From the NCBI GenBank assembly GCA_021847995.1, contig JAJZNE010000100.1, positions 5,887 through 65,635 on the forward strand: a stretch of DNA of 59,749 nucleotides, read 5' to 3'. Below the pieces are notes generated by a model, which saw only the letters and a list, made by a program, of their open reading frames with translations, was not told where the DNA came from and made no database searches. A program made the position numbers and the translations under genes. This document shows positions 42,244-51,591 of this stretch, piece after piece; position 1 is the first letter of the stretch; every line of letters starts with the position of its first letter. The stretch is from Pseudomonadota bacterium (GTDB lineage Bacteria; Pseudomonadota; Alphaproteobacteria; Acetobacterales; Acetobacteraceae).

Positions 42244-43305
42244 TCACGCGCCGTCAAAGCCCCGTACCGCGGCGAACATCCGCGCGAGCAGGTCGGGGCC
42301 GCCGAACGCGCCGGATTTCGACAGCAGCCGCACACCCTGCCACGCGCCGCCGCAAAGGCGCGCCGCCGGCACGCCGGGCACCAGCAGCCCCGTCACCTTG
42401 AGCCGCGCGACGCCGAGCGCCTCGCACGCCGCCCGCAACGTCTCCCCGCCGGCCGCGATCAGGGTGCCGGGCGGCGGCAGCGCCGGCAGCACCGCGTGCA
42501 GGCAGGCCCGGATGTGCGCCGCCGCTTCCGCCGCGGTGGCGCCCGCCGGCACCGCCGCCTGCACCAGGCAGCGTCCGTCACGCCGCAGCCGGGCCTGCAA
42601 CACCGCCGCCTCCGCGGCATCGCCGCCCAGCGCCAGCGGCGCCAGCCCCGCGCCTGCCGCGCAATGCCCGATCTGCGCCAGCGACACCGCGTGGCAGGAG
42701 CCGATCACGCCCAGCGCCGGCCCCGGCAGGCTCGCCACCACCGGGGCCGGCACGCCGGCGAGCGCGGTCGCCAGCCCCGCGGTGCCGCACCACAGCACCG
42801 GCGGCGGCAACGCCCGCCCCGCCGCCACGATCGCGGCCAGGTCACGCTCGCTCGCCGCGTCGCGCACCGCGATCCCGGCCGCCCCCTCCGCCGCCAGCGC
42901 CGCGCCCGGGTCGAGCGGCAGCAGGCGCGGCGGACCGCCCTGCTCCGTCACCCATTGCCGGCCGCCCCGCGTCAGCCGCCCCTGCGCAGGAAACGCCGGG
43001 GCGAACACGCAGGACCGGAACCCGCCCCCCCGCCACAGCGCCGCCAGCATCGCCGCCCAATGGCCGCGCAGCAGACTGTCGATCTTGAGATAGGCGAGGC
43101 CGGCGCCCGCCAGCAGCGGGGCGGCGGCCTCTGTCGCCGCCACCGCCGCCGCCCGCGGGCCGTCGCGGCAGCCGAGATCGACCGCCGCATCGCCCACCAC
43201 CGCCTCCGGCCGCAGCAGCACCGGCACCGTGCCGCACGCGCCGCAGAATACGGAGGCGGTATCGAGTGCCCCGGTAAGATCATCGGCGAGCAACCGCAGC
43301 CTCAC
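42244..43305 (-). CDS. DUF1537 four-carbon acid sugar kinase
   Basis: This 353-residue ATP-dependent kinase belongs to the family that phosphorylates D-threonate, L-threonate or D-erythronate. LLADDLTGALDTAS at the N-terminus and LKIDSLLRGH are the substrate-side motifs. AAGGETLRAACEALGV and LLSKSGAFGGPDLL are the C-terminal nucleotide-side motifs. It is short for the family (about 420 residues is common). GTG 43305 was chosen because the first conserved motif follows at once. The product would be the substrate of the downstream PdxA2-like dehydrogenase. Which acid is used is unknown. Confidence 0.9.
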   Translation of the reverse strand: MRLRLLADDLTGALDTASVFCGACGTVPVLLRPEAVVGDAAVDLGCRDGPRAAAVAATEAAAPLLAGAGLAYLKIDSLLRGHWAAMLAALWRGGGFRSCVFAPAFPAQGRLTRGGRQWVTEQGGPPRLLPLDPGAALAAEGAAGIAVRDAASERDLAAIVAAGRALPPPVLWCGTAGLATALAGVPAPVVASLPGPALGVIGSCHAVSLAQIGHCAAGAGLAPLALGGDAAEAAVLQARLRRDGRCLVQAAVPAGATAAEAAAHIRACLHAVLPALPPPGTLIAAGGETLRAACEALGVARLKVTGLLVPGVPAARLCGGAWQGVRLLSKSGAFGGPDLLARMFAAVRGFDGA

Positions 43306-43464
43306 ACCGCCCCCCTCTCGCCCCCGCCGTCCACAGGCGGCCACCCCGCGCCGCACCACCTTGCGCCGGCCCGGCATCCGGGTGCATCGGCATCGTCACC
43401 GCATCCCGCCTCCCCGCATGCGCCACCCCATCCTGCCAGATTCCCGCCCCGCCCGGTGGGATAA

Positions 43465-43551
43465 CCGTCATTGCGCGGAGTGCCGAGACGAAGCAATCCA
43501 CCCCCCAGCCGGCGGCCTCGGCTTGCTTCGTTCCACTCGCGATGGCGAGGG
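43465..43551. repeat. REP-like imperfect inverted repeat
   Basis: The left arm (43465-43500) begins CCGTCATTGCG and ends GACGAAGCAATCCA. It is very like the dispersed palindromic sequence of the GTCATTGCGAGG...GCGAAGCAATCC type that recurs in intergenic regions of many Proteobacteria. The right arm (43516-43551) is its degenerate complement, with TTGCTTCGTTCCACTCGCGATGGCGAG. The two can fold into a long stem. I did not find another copy in this window, and identification as a dispersed family is from memory. Confidence 0.55.
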
Positions 43552-43601
43552 ACGGCATTGCGGACGACTCCACGGCTCGGCAGGCGGGCCAAAAATCCCG
43601 C

Positions 43602-43631
43602 TTGCCCCGCTGGTCCGTTATCATGTATAAC
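43602..43631 (+). promoter_or_regulatory. Promoter for a probably leaderless transcript
   Basis: TTGCCC (43602-43607) and TATAAC (43626-43631) are 18 nt apart. The GTG start of the downstream gene is at 43639, only 8 nt after the -10 hexamer. Transcription should therefore begin at or within a base or two of the start codon. No Shine-Dalgarno sequence is present. This supports leaderless translation. Confidence 0.45.
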
Positions 43632-43638
43632 TCTTGAC

Positions 43639-44307
43639 GTGAACAACCGCACCCCCCGCCCCCCGGCCGAACGCTTCGCGACGCTCACGGAAAGCGTCGC
43701 CAGGGCGCTTGCCGCCGAGGGGTTGCGGCTGGGGCTGGTGGCGCCCTGGCTCGCCCTGGTGTGGTGCAAACTCCGCAGCACCGGCGCCCGCATCCTGCGC
43801 ATCGCCGCCGCCCTTGAAGCCGGCACGCTGCGCCTCACCCCACCCCGGCCCCTGCCGCCGCTGCCGCCCCGGACCGGGGACGCATCGCCCCGGCCGGACC
43901 ACGCCAAAGCCAGGCGAAAAGAAATCCCGCAAGGCTTCGGCTGGCTGCTGCGGCGGGTGACGGCGCTCAGCTTCGGCCGCTCCCAGCTCGAATATCTCCT
44001 CGCCGAACCGGACATGGCGGCACTGATCGCCGCCGCCCCGCCGATCGCCCACCATCTCCGCCCGATCTGCCGGATGCTCGGGGTCAAACCCCCGCCCGGC
44101 CTCTTTCCCGCCCGCCGCCCGCCGCGCCGGACCAGGCCGCCCGCGCCGCCGAAACCGGCGCCGGAGGCGGCGGAAGAAAAACCGGCGGCGACCGGAAGGC
44201 CGGACGGCCCGTTTCCCCCCTTCGTGCCCCGCAAGCGCAAGCGCAGGCGGCGCCCGTTCACACTGTTCCCCCTGCCCGCCGCAACCGGCCCGCCCTGGAA
44301 GGGCTGA
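43639..44307 (+). CDS. Basic Pro/Arg-rich protein of unknown function, paralogue A
   Basis: This is a 222-residue protein I do not recognise. Residues about 10-65 are helical and Ala/Leu-rich (FATLTESVARALAAEGLRLG). A conserved core runs through GFGWLLRRVTALSFGRSQLE and IAHHLRPICRMLGVKPPPGL (about 95-155). The last 65 residues are Pro/Arg/Lys-rich, including PRKRKRRRRPF, and end FPLPAATGPPW. The protein is strongly basic, with a disordered tail that could bind nucleic acid or membrane. GTG 43639 has no ribosome site but follows a promoter by 8 nt. A second copy, inverted and truncated by the window end, lies at 59337-59749: the last 115 residues before the stop align without gaps and differ at only eight positions. 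Confidence 0.75.
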   Translation: MNNRTPRPPAERFATLTESVARALAAEGLRLGLVAPWLALVWCKLRSTGARILRIAAALEAGTLRLTPPRPLPPLPPRTGDASPRPDHAKARRKEIPQGFGWLLRRVTALSFGRSQLEYLLAEPDMAALIAAAPPIAHHLRPICRMLGVKPPPGLFPARRPPRRTRPPAPPKPAPEAAEEKPAATGRPDGPFPPFVPRKRKRRRRPFTLFPLPAATGPPWKG

Positions 44308-44481
44308 GCCTGCCCGCCGCGCAATTGTGCCTATGTTGTTGCAGTTTCAATATGTCCTGCCGCGCCCGCCGCCCGCGCTCAGCCCGGCTGCGCGCCGATC
44401 GTGCCTTGCCTGACCGCGGCTTGTATGCCAGCGTCCCGCCAGCCGCCGACAGAGCGGCCTCGGACCATGAGGGAGGATGCG

Positions 44482-45756
44482 ATGGGGTGGCGTCGATACG
44501 CGGGCCTGCTGGCAGCGCTGGCGGTGGTCGCCATGCCGGTACCACGCGGCGCCGCGGCGGGGGAGCCGAAGACCAACCTGCTGTCGCAATGGAGCACCGG
44601 CTCCGACGCCGCGGCAATCGCCAAGCTCGGCGACATGTTCCGCGCCGCCGGCGGGCAATGGACCGCAACGTCGATCGCCGGGCACACCGCCAACACCATC
44701 GCCAAGCTGCGCGCCGACGTCGTCGCCGGCAGCGCCCCGCCGGCGGTACAGCTCAAGGGGCCGGAGATCGCCGAATGGGCGGCCACCGGCATGACCGCCG
44801 ATCTCGATCCCATCGCCGGGCGCGAGCAGTGGGACAAGCTGGTTGCCCCGGAACTGATCGGCGTGATGAAGCCGAAAGGCACCTGGGTCGCGGTGCCGAT
44901 GAACATCCACCGCATCAACTGGCTGTGGGCGAGCAGGAAGGCACTGGATGCCGCCGGCATCGCGGCGATGCCGAAAACCTGGGCCGAATTCAATGCCGAT
45001 GCGGAAAAGCTCAAGGCCGCCGGCATCATCCCGGTCGCGCACGGCAGCATGGATTGGGTCGATGCCACGCTGTTCGAGAACATCGTCTATGGCATGAACA
45101 TCGCTCTCTACCGCAAAAGCTTCGTGCAGCTCGACCTCGCGGCGCTGCGCGGCAGCGAGATGGCCGCGGCGTTCGCCGAACTGCGCAAGGTGATCAACTG
45201 GACCGACCCCGGCATGCCGGGCCGCGAATGGGATGCCTCGGCCAACCTGATGCTCAACGGCAAGGCCGGCTTCTTCTTCATGGGCGACTGGGCGATCGGC
45301 ACCTTCAACGCCGAGGGCTTCAAATACGGCACCGACTATCTGTGCGCCCAGGCACCGTCGGACAGCGGCAAGCCCGGCTTCATCCTCAACAGCGATTCGG
45401 TCGTTTTCTTCAAGCAAAAAGACCCCGACTACATAGCCGGCCAGACGCTGCTCGCGCACCTGATCATGACACAGGATTTCCAGCGCATCTTCAACCAGGC
45501 CAAGGGGTCGATCCCGGCGCGCATGGACGTGGACATGCAGCAGGGTTTCAATCCCTGTCAGGTGCTTTCCAAGGCCCAGCTGCAGGACAGCATCCAGGCC
45601 GGCACGCTGGTGCTGAGCATGGCGCACAACATGTCGGTCTTGCAGAAATACCGCGGCGCGATGATGGAAGTCATCACCGAATTCGTCAACACGCCGGGCA
45701 TGGCGCCCGCGGATGCCGCCAACAGGCTGGCCGACGCCGTCGAAGCGCAGATGTGA
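44482..45756 (+). CDS. Sugar ABC transporter substrate-binding protein
   Basis: This 424-residue periplasmic binding protein of the extracellular solute-binding family 1 has a signal peptide (MGWRRYAGLLAALAVVAMP...GAAAG). The pattern resembles glucose/mannose-binding proteins of Alphaproteobacteria: NLLSQWSTGSDAAAIAKLGD at the mature start, AGSAPPAVQLKGPEIAEWA, and GFFFMGDWAIGTFNAEGF. I chose ATG 44482 because GGGAGGA is 5 nt upstream; ATG 44467 has none. It is the first gene of an operon that also encodes two permeases, an ATPase and three enzymes, so it defines what the pathway imports. The sugar itself cannot be named. Confidence 0.92.
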   Translation: MGWRRYAGLLAALAVVAMPVPRGAAAGEPKTNLLSQWSTGSDAAAIAKLGDMFRAAGGQWTATSIAGHTANTIAKLRADVVAGSAPPAVQLKGPEIAEWAATGMTADLDPIAGREQWDKLVAPELIGVMKPKGTWVAVPMNIHRINWLWASRKALDAAGIAAMPKTWAEFNADAEKLKAAGIIPVAHGSMDWVDATLFENIVYGMNIALYRKSFVQLDLAALRGSEMAAAFAELRKVINWTDPGMPGREWDASANLMLNGKAGFFFMGDWAIGTFNAEGFKYGTDYLCAQAPSDSGKPGFILNSDSVVFFKQKDPDYIAGQTLLAHLIMTQDFQRIFNQAKGSIPARMDVDMQQGFNPCQVLSKAQLQDSIQAGTLVLSMAHNMSVLQKYRGAMMEVITEFVNTPGMAPADAANRLADAVEAQM

Positions 45757-45764
45757 GGATGCCG

Positions 45765-46724
45765 ATGACCGATGCCGCCGGGGCGAAGCCCGAAATCGCG
45801 CTGCTCGGCGCGCAGCGACCGGATGTGGTCGCGGCGCTGGAGCGGTCGTTCGTGCTGCACCGCATCTACGATGCACCCGACCCGCTCGCCGCGCTGGCCG
45901 CGGTCGGGCCGCGCCTCCGCGGCGCCGCCTCGCACGGCATGGCGGGGATTTCGCGTGCCCAGCTCGCGCTGATGCCCGCTCTCGAGATCTGCGCCATCAA
46001 CGGCGTCGGGCTGGAGACGACCGATCTCGACGCCTGCCGCGCGCGCGGCATCGTCGTCACCACGGCGCCGGTGCTTTATGACGATGTCGCCGATCTCGCG
46101 ATCGCGCTCGCGCTTGCCGCCTGCCGGCAGATCGCCCGCGCCGACCGCTTCGTGCGCGCCGGACGCTGGGGCAGGGAGCGGCTGCCGCTGGGACGCAAAT
46201 TCTCCGGCATGCGCGCCGGCATCGTCGGCCTCGGCCGCATCGGCACCGAGGTCGCGCGGCGGCTGGAAGCGTTCCGCACCACCATCGCCTACGCCGATCC
46301 GGTGCCGCGCGACGTGCCCTACCGGCACTATCCAGACGCCATCGCACTCGCTGCCGACAGCGACATCCTGTTCCTGTGCGCGGCCGGCGGCGCCAGGGGC
46401 ACGCGCCCGCCGATCATCGGGCGCGCCGCCCTCGATGCCCTCGGACCGCGCGGCGTGTTCGTCAACGTCTCGCGCGGCTGGATCGTCGATCAGGCCGCGC
46501 TGGTCGCGGCTCTCGGCGAAAGCCGCCTCGGCGCCGCCGGACTGGACGTGTTCGACGACGAGCCGAACGTGCCGGCCGAACTCCTCGTGCTCGACAATGT
46601 GGTGCTGACGCCGCACATCGCGAGCGCGACGGAGGAGACGATGCGCGCCATGGGGGAATGTGTCGTCGGCAATCTGCAATCCTGGTTCGCCGGCAAGGGG
46701 GCGCTGACGCCGGTTGCCGCATGA
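45765..46724 (+). CDS. D-2-hydroxyacid dehydrogenase (glyoxylate/2-ketogluconate reductase-like)
   Basis: This 319-residue NAD(P)-dependent enzyme has the cofactor loop GIVGLGRIGTEVARRLEAF. NVSRGWIVDQAALVAAL carries the catalytic Arg, LDVFDDEPNVP the acid residue, and TPHIASATEETMRAM the catalytic His. GAGGA sits 5 nt before ATG 45765; ATG 45759 is too close to that site. It overlaps the next gene as ATGA. In a sugar-acid operon it probably reduces a 2-keto (sugar) acid, or runs the reverse oxidation. This enzyme type is not part of the standard non-phosphorylative aldose route. Confidence 0.9.
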   Translation: MTDAAGAKPEIALLGAQRPDVVAALERSFVLHRIYDAPDPLAALAAVGPRLRGAASHGMAGISRAQLALMPALEICAINGVGLETTDLDACRARGIVVTTAPVLYDDVADLAIALALAACRQIARADRFVRAGRWGRERLPLGRKFSGMRAGIVGLGRIGTEVARRLEAFRTTIAYADPVPRDVPYRHYPDAIALAADSDILFLCAAGGARGTRPPIIGRAALDALGPRGVFVNVSRGWIVDQAALVAALGESRLGAAGLDVFDDEPNVPAELLVLDNVVLTPHIASATEETMRAMGECVVGNLQSWFAGKGALTPVAA

Positions 46725-47446
46725 GCGTGCCCGCGACCCTGCGCCCCGATCCGCTCGCCCGCCCGAAACTGCTGGCGGCACTGGTCGCGGAGCAGTTGCG
46801 TGAGATGATCGTCACCGGCCGCCTCGCGCTCGGCGAGCTGGTGTCGGAAAACACCGTTGCCGAGCAGCTTTCCGTCAGCCGCACGCCGGTGCGCGACGCC
46901 TTCGCCCGGCTGGAAGCGGAACGGCTGCTGGAAATCCGCCCGCAGCGCGGCACCTTCGTCTTTCAATGCGACGCAGGCGAGTTGCGCGATATCTGCGAAC
47001 TGCGCGAGGTTCTGGAGACGGGCGCACTGCGCCTCGCACTCCGTCGCGACCGCGCGGCACTGGTCGCCGCCCTCGCCGCACAGGTCGCCGCGGCAGAGCC
47101 GGCGGCCACCCTGGGGGCCGCGGCCTACCAGCCGTGCGACACCGCGTTTCATGACACCCTGATCGCCGCTGCCGACAACCGCGAACTCACCGACGCCTAT
47201 GCCCGCATCTCCGGCCGCATCCGCGCCGTCCGTCACCGGCTGACGCGGACGGCGCAGCAGGTGCAGGCCTCGCAGTCGGATCATCGCGATATCGTCGCCG
47301 CCCTCGCCGCCGCCGACGACGTTCGGGCGGGTACGCTACTCGGCCGCCATGTCTTCAACCTCTATCGCTTCCTGCGTGAGCGGATCGGCGATGCTGATCG
47401 CGCCGCCTCGATCGGGACGGTGCATGAGAGAGGAGGAATGCCGTGA
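46721..47446 (+). CDS. GntR family (FadR/FCD subgroup) transcriptional regulator
   Basis: This 241-residue regulator has the winged helix-turn-helix LREMIVTGRLALGELVSENT...LSVSRTPVRDAFARLEAERL (about 25-75). An FCD-type all-helical effector domain follows, with ELREVLETGALRLA and the metal-ligand-like DTAFHDTLIAAADN. Starts and stops overlap with both neighbours (ATGA upstream, GTGA downstream), so it is embedded in the sugar operon. It most likely represses that operon and is released by a sugar acid. I did not find a clear operator palindrome in the 174 nt before the binding-protein gene. Confidence 0.93.
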   Translation: MSVPATLRPDPLARPKLLAALVAEQLREMIVTGRLALGELVSENTVAEQLSVSRTPVRDAFARLEAERLLEIRPQRGTFVFQCDAGELRDICELREVLETGALRLALRRDRAALVAALAAQVAAAEPAATLGAAAYQPCDTAFHDTLIAAADNRELTDAYARISGRIRAVRHRLTRTAQQVQASQSDHRDIVAALAAADDVRAGTLLGRHVFNLYRFLRERIGDADRAASIGTVHERGGMP

Positions 47447-48636
47447 AAATCACCCGCCTGCGCGTCCGGTGCCTCGTCGGCACGCTCGCGACCGACGGTC
47501 CGATGTGGGAGGACCGGCTGGTCCGTCCGATCGACATCTATCCCGAGTACCGCCGCGACCCGTGGCGCACCGGCGGCGAGCAGATCGATGACCGGCACTT
47601 CCGGCTGACGCAGCACTTCCTCGACATCGAGACCGACCAGGGCATCACCGGCCGCGCCGGGCCGCTCTGGCCCGACGCCGCCCGGCTGACGCTGACGCAA
47701 CTCGCCCCGCTGCTGATCGGCAGGGATCCGACCGCGACGGAACTGCTCTGGGATCAGATGCACCGTTTCCAGGTGCATGGCCGGCAGGGCGATGCGATGA
47801 TCGCCCTCTCGTCGGTCGATTGCGCCCTGTGGGACATCCGCGGCCAGGCCTTCGGCCAGCCGATCTGGCGCCTGCTCGGCGGTCCGACCCGCACCGCGAT
47901 TCCCGCCTATGCCAGCATGCTCGGCTTCGCGGTGGACGATCCGGGACTGGTGCGCGAACGGGCGCTCCGCTTCAAGGAACAGGGATACGCCGCGCAGAAA
48001 TGGTTTTTCCGCCACGGACCGATGAGCGGCTTCGACGGCCTGCGGCGCAACGTCGCCCTGGTGCGCACGCTGCGCGATGCGCTGGGCGAGGAGTACGACA
48101 TCATGCTCGACTGCTGGCAGAGCATGAATTACGACTACGCCGTCTCACTCTGCGAACGCATCGAGGAATTCCGTCCGCGCTGGCTGGAGGAGCCGTTCAT
48201 GCCCGACCGCATCGACAGCCACGCCAAGCTCAGGGCCAAGACCCGCATCCCGCTTTCCGGTGCCGAGCACGAATACACCCGCTGGGGGTTCAAGCGGTTC
48301 ATCGAGAAGGACGCGCTCGATATCCTGCAGCCCGACATCTACTGGTGCGGCGGATTGTCGGAGACGCTGAAGATCGCCGCCTACGCCACCGTCCACGACC
48401 TCATCGTCATCCCGCACGGGCATTCCACGCCGATCGGCATCCACTTCTCTGCCGCCCAGTCGCCGATCCACACGCCCTATCAGGAATATCTGGTGAAGTG
48501 GAACGACATCAACATGCACTTCCTGCAGCATCCGCTGCGCCCCGCCGGCGGCATGATCGGGCTGCCGGACGCGCCCGGGGCGAACATGGTGCTCGACCCC
48601 GGCCGGATCGAGCAGGAAGAAGACCTGCGCATCTGA
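47443..48636 (+). CDS. Aldonate dehydratase, enolase superfamily (rhamnonate dehydratase-like)
   Basis: This 397-residue mandelate-racemase-group enzyme should dehydrate an aldonic acid to its 2-keto-3-deoxy form. MLDCWQSMNYDYAV carries the first metal-ligand Asp, RWLEEPFMPD the Glu, and PLSGAEHEYTRWGF the third ligand region. DILQPDIYWCGGLSE and VIPHGHST (general-acid His) follow. This end-of-barrel pattern is closest, as I recall it, to L-rhamnonate dehydratase. The start is GTG 47443, overlapping the regulator stop as GTGA. Together with the aldose dehydrogenase at 51592 it implies oxidative, non-phosphorylative sugar breakdown. Confidence 0.9.
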   Translation: MKITRLRVRCLVGTLATDGPMWEDRLVRPIDIYPEYRRDPWRTGGEQIDDRHFRLTQHFLDIETDQGITGRAGPLWPDAARLTLTQLAPLLIGRDPTATELLWDQMHRFQVHGRQGDAMIALSSVDCALWDIRGQAFGQPIWRLLGGPTRTAIPAYASMLGFAVDDPGLVRERALRFKEQGYAAQKWFFRHGPMSGFDGLRRNVALVRTLRDALGEEYDIMLDCWQSMNYDYAVSLCERIEEFRPRWLEEPFMPDRIDSHAKLRAKTRIPLSGAEHEYTRWGFKRFIEKDALDILQPDIYWCGGLSETLKIAAYATVHDLIVIPHGHSTPIGIHFSAAQSPIHTPYQEYLVKWNDINMHFLQHPLRPAGGMIGLPDAPGANMVLDPGRIEQEEDLRI

Positions 48637-48642
48637 CCGCGG

Positions 48643-49581
48643 ATGCCGGACGCGCCGCACATGCCGTATCCGCAAGCGGGGTCGGCCGGTCCGGCCGCCA
48701 TCATGCAGCGGCTGCGCCGCCTGCCGCTGACACCGCCGCTGGTGCTGGCCCCGTCGCTGATCGCAACCCTGGTCTATGTCGTCGGCTTCGCGCTGTGGTC
48801 GGCATGGATGTCGGTCTCCACCTCGACCCTGCTGCCCCGCTACGGCTACGCCGGCTTCGTGCATTACCGGGCGCTGTGGAGCAATCACCGCTGGGGCATC
48901 GCCTATACCAACCTGTTCCTGTTCGGCTCGCTCTACGTCGCCGGCGCCGCCCTGCTCGGCCTGCTGCTCGCCATCCTGATCGATCAGAGGGTGCGGGCGG
49001 AGGCGCTGTGGCGCACCGTCTTCCTCTATCCGCTGGCGATCTCGTTCGTCGTCACCGGCACGGTGTGGCGCTGGATCTTCAATCCGACCAGCGGCGTGCA
49101 GCATCTTGTCCGCAGCCTCGGCTGGCACGACTTCTCCTTCGACTGGATCGTCCGCCGCGACACGGCGATCTACACCGTGGTCATCACCGGCATCTGGCAC
49201 GCCTCCGGCTTTGCCATGGCGCTGTTCCTGGCCGGGCTGCGCGCCGTCGATCCCGATCTCATCAAGGCCGCGCAGATCGACGGGGCGGCGATGCCGCGCA
49301 TCTATCTGCGCATCATCCTGCCGACCATCCGCCCGCTCTTCGTCGCCGTGCTGGTAATCCTGCTGCAATTCGCCATCAAGACCTTCGACCTCGTGCTGGC
49401 GCTCACCTCCGGCGGGCCGGGCATTGCAACCACGGTGCCGGCGATCTATGTTTACGACCTCATGTTCCAACGCGGCCAACTGGCCGAGGGGGCGGCGGCA
49501 GCGGTCATGATTCTGGCCGCCCTGGTCGTGGTCCTGGTGCCCTACGGAATGTGGGCGAGTTGGCGTCGGTCGCGTGTCTGA
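48643..49581 (+). CDS. Sugar ABC transporter permease 1 (MalF/UgpA type)
   Basis: This 312-residue inner-membrane permease has six predicted helices. The cytoplasmic EAA loop that docks the ATPase reads KAAQIDGAAMPRIYLRIILP (about residues 207-226). NPTSGVQHLVR and LTSGGPGIATTV are typical of the MalF/UgpA class for sugars. In-frame ATGs at 48643, 48661 and 48703 are all possible starts, and the hydrophobic domain begins at about residue 28. It begins 6 nt after the dehydratase stop and overlaps permease 2 by 8 nt. Confidence 0.93.
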   Translation: MPDAPHMPYPQAGSAGPAAIMQRLRRLPLTPPLVLAPSLIATLVYVVGFALWSAWMSVSTSTLLPRYGYAGFVHYRALWSNHRWGIAYTNLFLFGSLYVAGAALLGLLLAILIDQRVRAEALWRTVFLYPLAISFVVTGTVWRWIFNPTSGVQHLVRSLGWHDFSFDWIVRRDTAIYTVVITGIWHASGFAMALFLAGLRAVDPDLIKAAQIDGAAMPRIYLRIILPTIRPLFVAVLVILLQFAIKTFDLVLALTSGGPGIATTVPAIYVYDLMFQRGQLAEGAAAAVMILAALVVVLVPYGMWASWRRSRV

Positions 49582-50467
49582 GGCGGTGAGACACGACCTG
49601 CTCGCCCCCGCCGGCGGCTGGCACCGGCGTCGCGCCCGGCTCGGTGTGCACCTCGTGCTGCTGGCGTTCGCGCTCTGCTATCTGCTGCCGCTCGCCGTCG
49701 TCGTGCTCAATTCCTTCCGCGACCTTGGCGATATCGGCCGCAACGGTCTGCTCGCGGTGCCGCGCAGCTTCTCGCTCGCACACTGGTCGGTGGTGTGGAA
49801 CCGCTTCTGCGTCAGCGGCGGCTGTGCCGGCATCGCGCCGTTCTTCTTCAATTCGCTGGCGATGGCGATCCCGGCGACCGCCATTTCCACCATGCTCGGT
49901 GCGCTCAACGGCTACATCCTCTCCAAATGGCGCTTCCCCGGATCGCAGACGGTGTTCCTGCTGATGACCCTCGGCGTGTTCATGCCGGGTCAGATGGTGC
50001 TGCTGCCGTGGGCGATCACGCTCGGCTGGCTCGGGCTGACCAACACCATCGCGGGCCTGGTGCTGATCCATTGTGTCCAGGGACTGAGTTTCACCACGCT
50101 GTTCTGCCGCAACTACTACGTCGGCATCCCCGACGAGCTGATCCGTGCCGCACGCATCGACGGGGCCGGATTCTGGCGCATCTTCCTGCGCATCGTGCTG
50201 CCGCTGTCGCCGCCGATCCTGATCGTGACGGTGATCTGGCAGTTCACCGGCATCTGGAACGAGTTCCTGTTCGGTGTCACCTTCTCCTCCGGCGCGCATC
50301 AGCCGATCACCGCGGCGCTGATCGGGCTCGCGACCACCGGCACGTCGGTGCATCAGTACAACGTGGAAAGCGCTGCCGTGCTGATCGCGGCATTGCCCCC
50401 GTTGCTGATCTATCTGGTCGGCGGCCGCTATTTCGTGCGTGGTCTGACCCAGGGCGCAATCAAGTAG
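49574..50467 (+). CDS. Sugar ABC transporter permease 2 (MalG type)
   Basis: This 297-residue second permease has six helices. Its EAA loop is [20 protein letters not shown], and GITFSS-like sequence ([18 protein letters not shown]) lies near the C-terminus. [22 protein letters not shown] and [20 protein letters not shown] are characteristic of MalG-type glucose/mannose permeases. The start is GTG 49574, inside the end of permease 1, which couples their translation at one-to-one ratio. The ATPase begins 7 nt downstream. Confidence 0.93.
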   Translation: MSEAVRHDLLAPAGGWHRRRARLGVHLVLLAFALCYLLPLAVVVLNSFRDLGDIGRNGLLAVPRSFSLAHWSVVWNRFCVSGGCAGIAPFFFNSLAMAIPATAISTMLGALNGYILSKWRFPGSQTVFLLMTLGVFMPGQMVLLPWAITLGWLGLTNTIAGLVLIHCVQGLSFTTLFCRNYYVGIPDELIRAARIDGAGFWRIFLRIVLPLSPPILIVTVIWQFTGIWNEFLFGVTFSSGAHQPITAALIGLATTGTSVHQYNVESAAVLIAALPPLLIYLVGGRYFVRGLTQGAIK

Positions 50468-50474
50468 CAGTTCG

Positions 50475-51575
50475 ATGGCATCGCTCAGCATCCGCAGTCT
50501 CGGCAAGCGGTTCGGACCGGTGGACGTGCTGCACGACATCAACCTGGAGGTCGAACCGGGCGAGTTCGTCGTGCTGGTCGGACCCTCCGGTTGCGGCAAA
50601 TCGACCCTGCTCGCGATGATCGCGGGGCTGGAGAGCATCACCACCGGCGAGATCCGGATCGGCGCACGCCGGGTCAACGAGGTGCCGCCGCGCGACCGCG
50701 ACATCGCCATGGTGTTCCAGTCCTACGCGCTCTATCCGACCATGACGGTGCGGCGGAACATCACCTTCGGCATGGAATCGCGTCGCGTTCCGAAAGCGGC
50801 GCAGGCGGCGGCGCTCGCCCGTGTCGCGAGCCTGCTGCAGATCGAGCCGCTGCTCGACCGCAAGCCGGCGCAGCTTTCCGGCGGGCAGCGACAGCGCGTC
50901 GCGATGGGCCGCGCCCTGGTGCGGGAGCCGGCACTGTTCCTGTTCGATGAGCCGCTGTCCAATCTCGACGCCAAACTGCGCGTGGAGATGCGGACCGAGA
51001 TCAAGAAGCTGCATCAGACATTGGGCAAGACCACGGTCTATGTCACCCACGATCAGGTTGAGGCGATGACCCTCGCCTCCCGCATCGCGGTGATGCATCA
51101 GGGCCGCGTGCAGCAGTTCGACCGTCCACGCATCGTCTATGAACGGCCGGCCAACATGTTCGTGGCCGGCTTCATGGGCGCGCCGGCGATGAATTTTCTT
51201 CCCGCCGCTCTCGCAACGGTGGCGGATCGGCCCTGCGTCCTGCTCCCCGCCGACGGCGCCGCACCGGTCGCGCTGCCGTTGCCGCCGGTGGCAGGGGAGG
51301 CAGCCCTTGTCCCCGGCCGCCGCGTCATCCTCGGCATCCGGCCGGAGACGATCGGCCTCGCCCCCGCCGCCGGCGCTGCCGCCACCGTCGAGGCGGTGGC
51401 AGAGGTGGTGGAGCCGACCGGACCGGACACGATGGTGGTGGCGCGGCTCGGCGGACGCCAGGTGATCGCGCGCTTTGATCCCGACACCGCGCCCGATCCC
51501 GGCGACCGGATCACCCTCGCGCTCGATCCGTCGCGCGCCTGCCTGTTCGATGCCGACACGCACCGCCTGATCTGA
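50475..51575 (+). CDS. Sugar ABC transporter ATP-binding protein (MalK/UgpC type)
   Basis: This 366-residue cytoplasmic ATPase has Walker [10 protein letters not shown] (36-44) and Q-loop FQSYALYP. The signature is [15 protein letters not shown] (134-148), Walker B is [12 protein letters not shown] and the H-loop [16 protein letters not shown]-terminal TOBE/MalK regulatory domain follows from about residue 240, with [12 protein letters not shown] typical. Length and domain order match MalK/UgpC/MsmK. It powers the two permeases encoded just upstream. It is followed 16 nt later by the aldose dehydrogenase gene. Confidence 0.95.
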   Translation: MASLSIRSLGKRFGPVDVLHDINLEVEPGEFVVLVGPSGCGKSTLLAMIAGLESITTGEIRIGARRVNEVPPRDRDIAMVFQSYALYPTMTVRRNITFGMESRRVPKAAQAAALARVASLLQIEPLLDRKPAQLSGGQRQRVAMGRALVREPALFLFDEPLSNLDAKLRVEMRTEIKKLHQTLGKTTVYVTHDQVEAMTLASRIAVMHQGRVQQFDRPRIVYERPANMFVAGFMGAPAMNFLPAALATVADRPCVLLPADGAAPVALPLPPVAGEAALVPGRRVILGIRPETIGLAPAAGAAATVEAVAEVVEPTGPDTMVVARLGGRQVIARFDPDTAPDPGDRITLALDPSRACLFDADTHRLI

Positions 51576-51591
51576 CCGCCGGAGAGGACGC

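Larger units (their letters stand above)
43306..43638. other. 333-nt intergenic region holding a REP-like element and a promoter
   Basis: I see no supportable gene here. The stretch contains the imperfect palindrome at 43465-43551 and, at its right end, the promoter for the basic protein at 43639. The left third (43306-43460) is C-rich sequence with no recognisable feature. Confidence 0.6.
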
